Notes under the pieces: generated by a model | The model's input: the letters and a program-made list of their open reading frames with translations, nothing else | The model's database searches: none | What the model was told of the DNA's origin: nothing | Translations under genes and position numbers: made by a program | NCBI GenBank assembly: GCA_039654915.1 | Contig: CM077596.1 | Span: forward strand, 51,148,501 to 51,212,500 | Source of the DNA: Aquilaria yunnanensis | Taxonomy: Eukaryota; Streptophyta; Magnoliopsida; Malvales; Thymelaeaceae | Length of the DNA stretch: 64,000 bases | Direction of reading: 5' to 3' | Shown: positions 59,325 through 64,000 of the stretch, piece by piece | How the letters are laid out: the number at the start of each line of letters is the position of its first letter | How positions within the stretch are numbered: position 1 is the stretch's first letter

Positions 59325-59343
59325 GTCCCCAGCGGAGTCACCA
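59325..59343 (-). other. Primer binding site, tRNA-Arg type
   Basis: On the minus strand TGGTGACTCCGCTGGGGAC stands three bases after the LTR end. It resembles the primer site of Ogre-type elements, which is complementary to a tRNA-Arg 3' end. The exact tRNA could not be checked. Confidence 0.75.
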
Positions 59344-59346
59344 AGC

Positions 59347-60597
59347 TGTGGCAACGTCGGGTTTTCTGGAGTCGCCACCAATCGGCTTTCGCTCAGGTCG
59401 ATTGGACACCTTAAAATTGGTCTGCGAGAGTTCGGGGATTCGGGAGTACGGTTACGTTAAAACAACTTTGTTAAAACGCCCAAAAATTGGTACATTAATT
59501 GATTTCAATTTTGTTTTGCTTTGCTTTAAAAAAATATTCAGTTAATTTTCTAACTAGAAATTTTAACTGAATTAGTCGGATGTGGATTTTTAAATTAAGA
59601 CGGGTTTAAAAGTCTTCAATAATTAATTTGTATAAAATTTGATATTTCCGAACCATTGACTCTGCCGAGTCACCCGGACACGGAAGTTTTAATTCCGAAC
59701 CATGGACTCTGCCGAGTCACCCGGACACGGAATTTGATGAAATTTTAAATAATTTAATCAATATCATAAAATATGGATTTTTATCTTTATATTTATTTTT
59801 ATTCAATAAAAAAAATTAATATTTTTCAAACCGTGGATCCTGCCGAATCATCCGGATATAGAAATTGATTTAATATTTTATTAAATTTTTTTGTTTATTT
59901 AATCATAATTTTTTTAATATTTTGTTGTTATTATTTTTTTTACTTTTCTTAAATTGTTAATTACTATTACTTTTAAAAAAATTGATTGATTTTTTTTAAT
60001 GTTTTCTTTAAAAGAAATAAATAAAAATATGTAATCCAAAAATAATAAAAGATGGTTGACTTTTTTTGTTAAAAATTGATTTTTTTTGTTAGACATACAA
60101 ATGAAGTTAATTATTCACATAAAAAATACTTCTTGTTTTGTTATTTATTTTATTTTTATAGCCGAAAGTGAAATAAGTTTGACCATTTATATAAAAAAAA
60201 TACATAAAGTAAATAAAGGACAAATAAATAAATAAATAAATAAATAAAGTGGGGCTTTTTGGCCATCCACTTAAAAATTGCAGAAATTAAATATCATATG
60301 CAAATAAAAAGCACATAAAGGAAGATTAAAAGTCAATAAATAATAAAAAAATAAATAAAGTGAGGCTTTTTGGCCATCCACTAATAATAAATAAATAGGA
60401 GGTATAACCTTCCATGAATTATAATAATAATAATAAAGATAATAAAAGTTAGTTGTTAGAATTAGTTGTTAATAATAGTAATAATAACAATAATAAAGGT
60501 TAATAAAGTTAGCAAAGTTAGTTATTAATAATAATAACAATAATAATAAAAGTTAGTGAAGTAAAGTTAGTTGTTAACAATTAAAAGGTTAGTAACT

Positions 60598-60653
<56 letters not shown>

Positions 60654-60916
60654 TAATATTATTAAAAGTTAGTTATTAGTTCTGCAGAAATAAATGAAAA
60701 AGTTAGTAACCAAAATGAATAATCATGCAAAGATGAAGGATTAAAGCAGAGTTTTACCCTAAGAGTATAATTTTGAATTTGACAGAAACGAGAACAGAGA
60801 GCGACGCGGGGGGGCGAGGAGCAACACGGCGGCGACAGCGGCCAGGGGCGAGCACAGCGGGCGCACGGGCTAAGGCCAACGGCGGTGGCGGCGTGCGGCG
60901 TGGAGGCGAAGGTGGC
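59347..60916 (-). repeat. 5' LTR, truncated by the nested element
   Basis: Matches 46478-48037 closely, e.g. GTGGCAACGTCGGGTTTTCT at the border. It is interrupted after GTGGAGGCGAAGGTGGC, where a new TGTTGACACCC terminus begins. The missing 0.9 kb, including the promoter, should lie beyond the nested element, outside the window. The AAT microsatellite is longer than in the 3' LTR. Confidence 0.93.
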
Positions 60917-61159
60917 TGTTGACACCCAATTTCGTCCGACCCTTTAAAAAAAAATTAAATTAATCTTAAAGAAAAATATATTAATTAATTATTATTGTTA
61001 TTATTAAAAAAAAAAAGAAAAAGAAAAGAAGAATTTTTTTTAATTCGTTAGATAGTTTAGGGGGCATTTTTTTAGTTTTAAAATAATAGATATACACATA
61101 TATATATATATCTATATGTATAAAAAATTTAATTAATTAAAAAAAATTTATTATAATTG

Positions 61160-61452
61160 ATTAATTAATTAATTAGTCTCCCCCAGCTGGCAAATTCCAG
61201 AACAATCTGGGGGCTTCTCTCTCGCCTTTTTATCTGATCTCTCTCTCTCGCTCCCGAGAGAACTCTGACAGGGGCTCCTTCCCCTCTTCGCCCAAATCTC
61301 TCTCTCGCCTCTAACATCTCCCACTCCTCTCCCCTCTCCTCTTACAAGACTCATCCCATCTCATATTTCTTTCACCAGCCACTCCACCAGAAAAAAAAAA
61401 AACGTCTTTGCTTTGATTTTCCAATACCCACTTCAAAGAACGTATCTGGAGA
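61160..61452 (+). other. CT-rich leader before the HD-Zip II fragment
   Basis: An abrupt change from AT-rich LTR to CTCTCTCTCGCTCCC-rich sequence typical of a plant 5' UTR. It runs directly into the HD-Zip start, so it was probably captured together with the coding part. Confidence 0.55.
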
Positions 61453-62229
61453 ATGATGATTTAGAAAGAAGATCTGGGTCTGAGCCTCAACTTGAGCTTC
61501 CCTCAGAATCACCACTCTTTGCAGCTCAATCTCACGCCGCCTACTACCAATTCGTCTTCCTTCCCGTTTGCTTCTGGTTTCAGTCTTCAGAAAACATCAT
61601 CATGGAGTCATCACAACCCTTCTCCTTCAGATCCTAGCTCTGAATCACGAGCTGTAGAAGGCAGATCATTTCTCAGGGGAATTGACGTGAACAGGTTGCC
61701 CGCAACCACTGACTGCGAGGAGGAAGCCGGAGTTTCTTCCCCAAACAGCACCATATCGAGCATCAGCGGCAAAAGAAGCGAGCGGGAGGCGATAAACGGC
61801 GATGATAACGATACGGAGTGAGCTTGCTCTCGAGGAATCAGCGACGAAGAAGATGGTGACACTTCCCGTAAGAAGCTCAGGCTCTCCAAGGACCAGTCCG
61901 TCATCCTCGAAGAGAGCTTTAAAGAACACAATACCCTGAACCCAAAACAAAAGTTGGCTTTGGCTAAGCAGCTGGGACTGCGGCCAAGACAGGTAGAGGT
62001 CTGGTTCCAAAACAGAAGAGCGAGGACCAAATTGAAGCAAACAGAAGTGGACTGCGAGTTTCTAAAGAGATGCTGCGAGAATCTGACGGAGGAGAACAGC
62101 CATCTTCTCGCTTCCCCTCGCGTCCTCGCCTGCCTTTCTCCCTCTCCCTTTCCAGCCACGCTAACCTTCGCTACGATCCGACGCTGTCATCGTCTCTTCC
62201 TCCTCGTCCTCTGCCTTCGCCGTGCCTAG
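61453..62229 (+). pseudogene. HD-Zip class II homeobox gene fragment, intronless, two in-frame stops, 3'-truncated
   Basis: One frame from MMI(stop)KEDLGLSLNLSF with an EAR-like LxLxL, through [18 protein letters not shown], to the homeodomain ([17 protein letters not shown] ... [18 protein letters not shown]) and the start of the leucine zipper ([17 protein letters not shown]). TAG lies at 61462-61464 and TGA at 61819-61821, the latter between NDTE and ACSRG. After SHLL (about 62108) the sequence leaves the family, so the rest of the zipper and the CPSCE motif are missing. No intron is seen where plant genes of this class have them. HD-Zip II factors repress transcription in shade and auxin responses. 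Here it is a transduplicated or retrocopied fragment in an LTR. Confidence 0.9.
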
Positions 62230-64000
62230 CCCCGACGCTCGCCAACGACACCCAGCGCTCGTCATGCCCCCTCCATCTGAGCCCGCTGTCGCCCCTCCCC
62301 TGCTGGTCGCGCTCTGTCTCCGCCTCCCGTTCGCGTTTCGCCCTCGCCGTCTCGTACCGTCTTCCGCCGCTGCGTCCCGCCCAGTCCAGCTTCCCGTCCG
62401 TGCATCGTCGTGCCTAGCAGCCCCTCCGCCGTCGTGCATCCCTCCAGCTACGTAGCCCGCCCTTCGTCGTGCCTGAAGGAAGAAAACGAAGAAAGAAAGA
62501 GGAAGAAAACGCCAGACGCGTTTTATCATTTTGACTGAGTCAAAATTTTCATTTTTTGGGTAAAAATTCCCGTTAAGCCCTTGGTTATCTTTATTTTATC
62601 TATCCAAGTCACTAACTCTCTTATTTTTGCAGGTTAATCATTGACAGCAGTTTTCTTTTGTTCCTTTCTTATTTTGTTTGTTTTGGTTACTCATTAAATG
62701 CAGCCATTAAATCTTCATAAATATATAACCTAGTGTGGTTGTTTGTTTTATTTATTTTCATTAATTAATTTTTGGGATTATGCAATTTTTTTTATTTTTT
62801 TATTTATTTTTTTTATTTTTTTATGCTCATATTTTCTTTATTGCCAAGTATATTGTTTCTATTGGTAATTGTGTTGTTCTGGTATTTATGTTGTTATTGA
62901 ATTCAACTTGCTTTGGTTTATGTATGTTTTGTTTAATCTTGACTTAAAAAAAAAAAAATTTCAAATCCTAGGGATCGGTTTTCCGTTCCTCCTTTATTGT
63001 TGTCATGTAGTTGTTGGAGCTGAAATGGGTTAGTTGTCATTAGAATACTTTAATGACCTATGGGGCAATCAAGTTTTCTAAATTCTTCTTCAGTGGTTGA
63101 GTTTCTTTTTCACCTGTGTTTGGGCTTAAGGAGAAAACTCCTAGAAAATTTTCGAAGGTAACTTTCTGGGTATTTACAGGATTTATTTATGAATGTTTTC
63201 TTTGTTGCTGTGTATTAGCAGTGAATTTAAGACCATCATGCGCTTGGTTTCTAATTAAAAAGCTATCCACATTTTTCGGATTATTCTTCTTTGACGCTGA
63301 AATCCAGCATGTTAGCCATTTCCTAACAGTCATTTATCATCGTTATAACGTCTGAAGGAAAATTCTTGCATTTTATTGGGGCTAAGGTTTCAATATTGGA
63401 CTATCAAAGTTAAGACTTCAGAGAACACAGAAATTTTGTTTTGTCTATAGGACTGGGCACTAGAACTACTGTTTGTGTTGTGTTTATTTCATATGTTTAA
63501 TTGGATGTGGCGTACATGAGACATAACATGAATTATATCAAGGAATAAGAAATTTATACATATGCAAGGTCATTTCTGGTTCTAAGAATTCCAAGTGATG
63601 AAGTTTTGAGGATTGATATTTGGGGTACCGTGTGATGCTGGGTGGCTAATAACCTTCATGTGAACTACCTATTTACTGCCCAGAGTTTGGCTAGCTTCAG
63701 ATTAGAGCGCAGTAGCTATTTTTTTTAAGTTAGGCTTTAACTAAGTTCTGAGCAAAGCAAGCTATGCCCCTGCCATGTGGCCTATGTTAGATGAAAACTC
63801 CACAAGAGTTTCACGTGAAATTACTTCAACTATTTCTCCATTTTTATGAACCATTTTGCAATGAACATTGTTTCATTAGATTTTTCCTTCCTTACGAAAG
63901 AAATCTTCAAACTCCAAAACTTAGTACTACATTGTTGTACTTATGCTCTTGAATCTGGGATTTAAAAAAAAAAATTTTTTTGTTAAAGAGTCATTTTTTT
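62230..64000. other. Remaining part of the nested element or flank, no gene seen
   Basis: GC-rich, C/T-biased sequence to about 62530 resembles the GC-rich block of the first LTR in style but not base for base. After that the sequence is AT-rich with no recognisable protein. A possible acceptor TTTTTGCAGGTTAATC lies near 62630. Confidence 0.4.

Larger units (their letters stand above)
46478..60916 (-). mobile_element. Ogre/Tat-type LTR retrotransposon, no pol, carrying four extra ORFs
   Basis: Minus-strand order: 5' LTR (60916-59347, truncated by a nested insertion), primer site, broken gag, non-coding tandem repeats, three 182-aa genes, a LOG-like ORF, palindromic minisatellite, polypurine tract, 3' LTR (48937-46478). 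The internal part is about 10.4 kb. No protease, reverse transcriptase, RNase H or integrase motif was found. Ogre/Tat elements are known for a tRNA-Arg-type primer site, additional ORFs and tandem repeats in the 3' UTR; all three patterns are matched. The outer end of the 5' LTR is missing, so the target duplication cannot be tested. Confidence 0.85.
60917..64000 (+). mobile_element. Nested LTR element of the same family, plus orientation, running off the window
   Basis: It begins TGTTGACACCCAATTTCGTC, identical over 25 bp to the terminus of the 3' LTR at 48937. After that it is AT-rich and then diverges. It contains the HD-Zip II fragment and a GC-rich block to about 62530. No LTR end, primer site or gag was found before the window ends, so the LTR may be long or the sequence after 62.6 kb may be internal. 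Confidence 0.6.

Noticed and set aside
61611..62159. 182-codon minus-strand frame over the HD-Zip fragment
   Set aside because: Antisense shadow of the HD-Zip II coding sequence, which is the recognisable strand.

Overview
The window reads as nuclear DNA of a flowering plant, most likely a eudicot. Its genes have introns with GT/AG junctions and there are long AT-rich spacers. It holds a CC-NBS-LRR resistance gene, plant-type Mutator, CACTA and Ty3/gypsy elements, and relics of plant LOG and HD-Zip II genes. I see no gene that is certainly an active single-copy host gene; the window is mostly transposons, their cargo and broken host genes.

Layout. 1-9.57 kb: the right part of a large Mutator-like element. 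It has a Ulp1-type protease gene (+, 1109-5517) with matching splice phases, facing a FAR1/MULE transposase gene (-, 6306-9263) broken by two in-frame stops. Its non-coding parts are filled with TGTTCTTTT-type arrays that switch strand where the two genes converge. 9.57-12.2 kb: AT-rich spacer whose first part recurs at 45.5 kb. 12.2-14.7 kb: two non-autonomous Mutator-like elements, each with a perfect 9-bp target duplication. 15.3-21.2 kb: a CC-NBS-LRR pseudogene with three in-frame stops, an internally tripled LRR block and a second copy of the 13.3-kb element inserted in its NB-ARC exon. 24.96-25.44 kb: an LRR relic. 30.11-36.43 kb: a complete CACTA element with 3-bp target duplication, expanded subterminal repeats and exon-like cargo but no recognisable transposase. 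36.4-45.5 kb: spacer with retroelement relics.

46.48-60.92 kb: a large minus-strand LTR retrotransposon of Ogre/Tat type. Reading 5' to 3' on the minus strand it has LTR, primer site, a broken gag, no pol, three tandem 182-aa genes, a LOG-like ORF with one stop, a palindromic minisatellite, a polypurine tract and the LTR. The 182-aa proteins have an Arg-rich stretch followed by a Cys-rich finger, the layout of the nucleic-acid-binding proteins of carlaviruses and relatives. The gene units have upstream TATA-like boxes and tandem repeats with TGACGT sites. This cargo is the most unusual thing in the window.

60.92-64 kb: a second LTR of the same family, opposite orientation, inserted in the 5' LTR of the first. 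It carries an HD-Zip II coding fragment with two in-frame stops.

Family assignments rest on motifs read by eye; no database search was possible. Splice sites are predictions from consensus and reading-frame phase.
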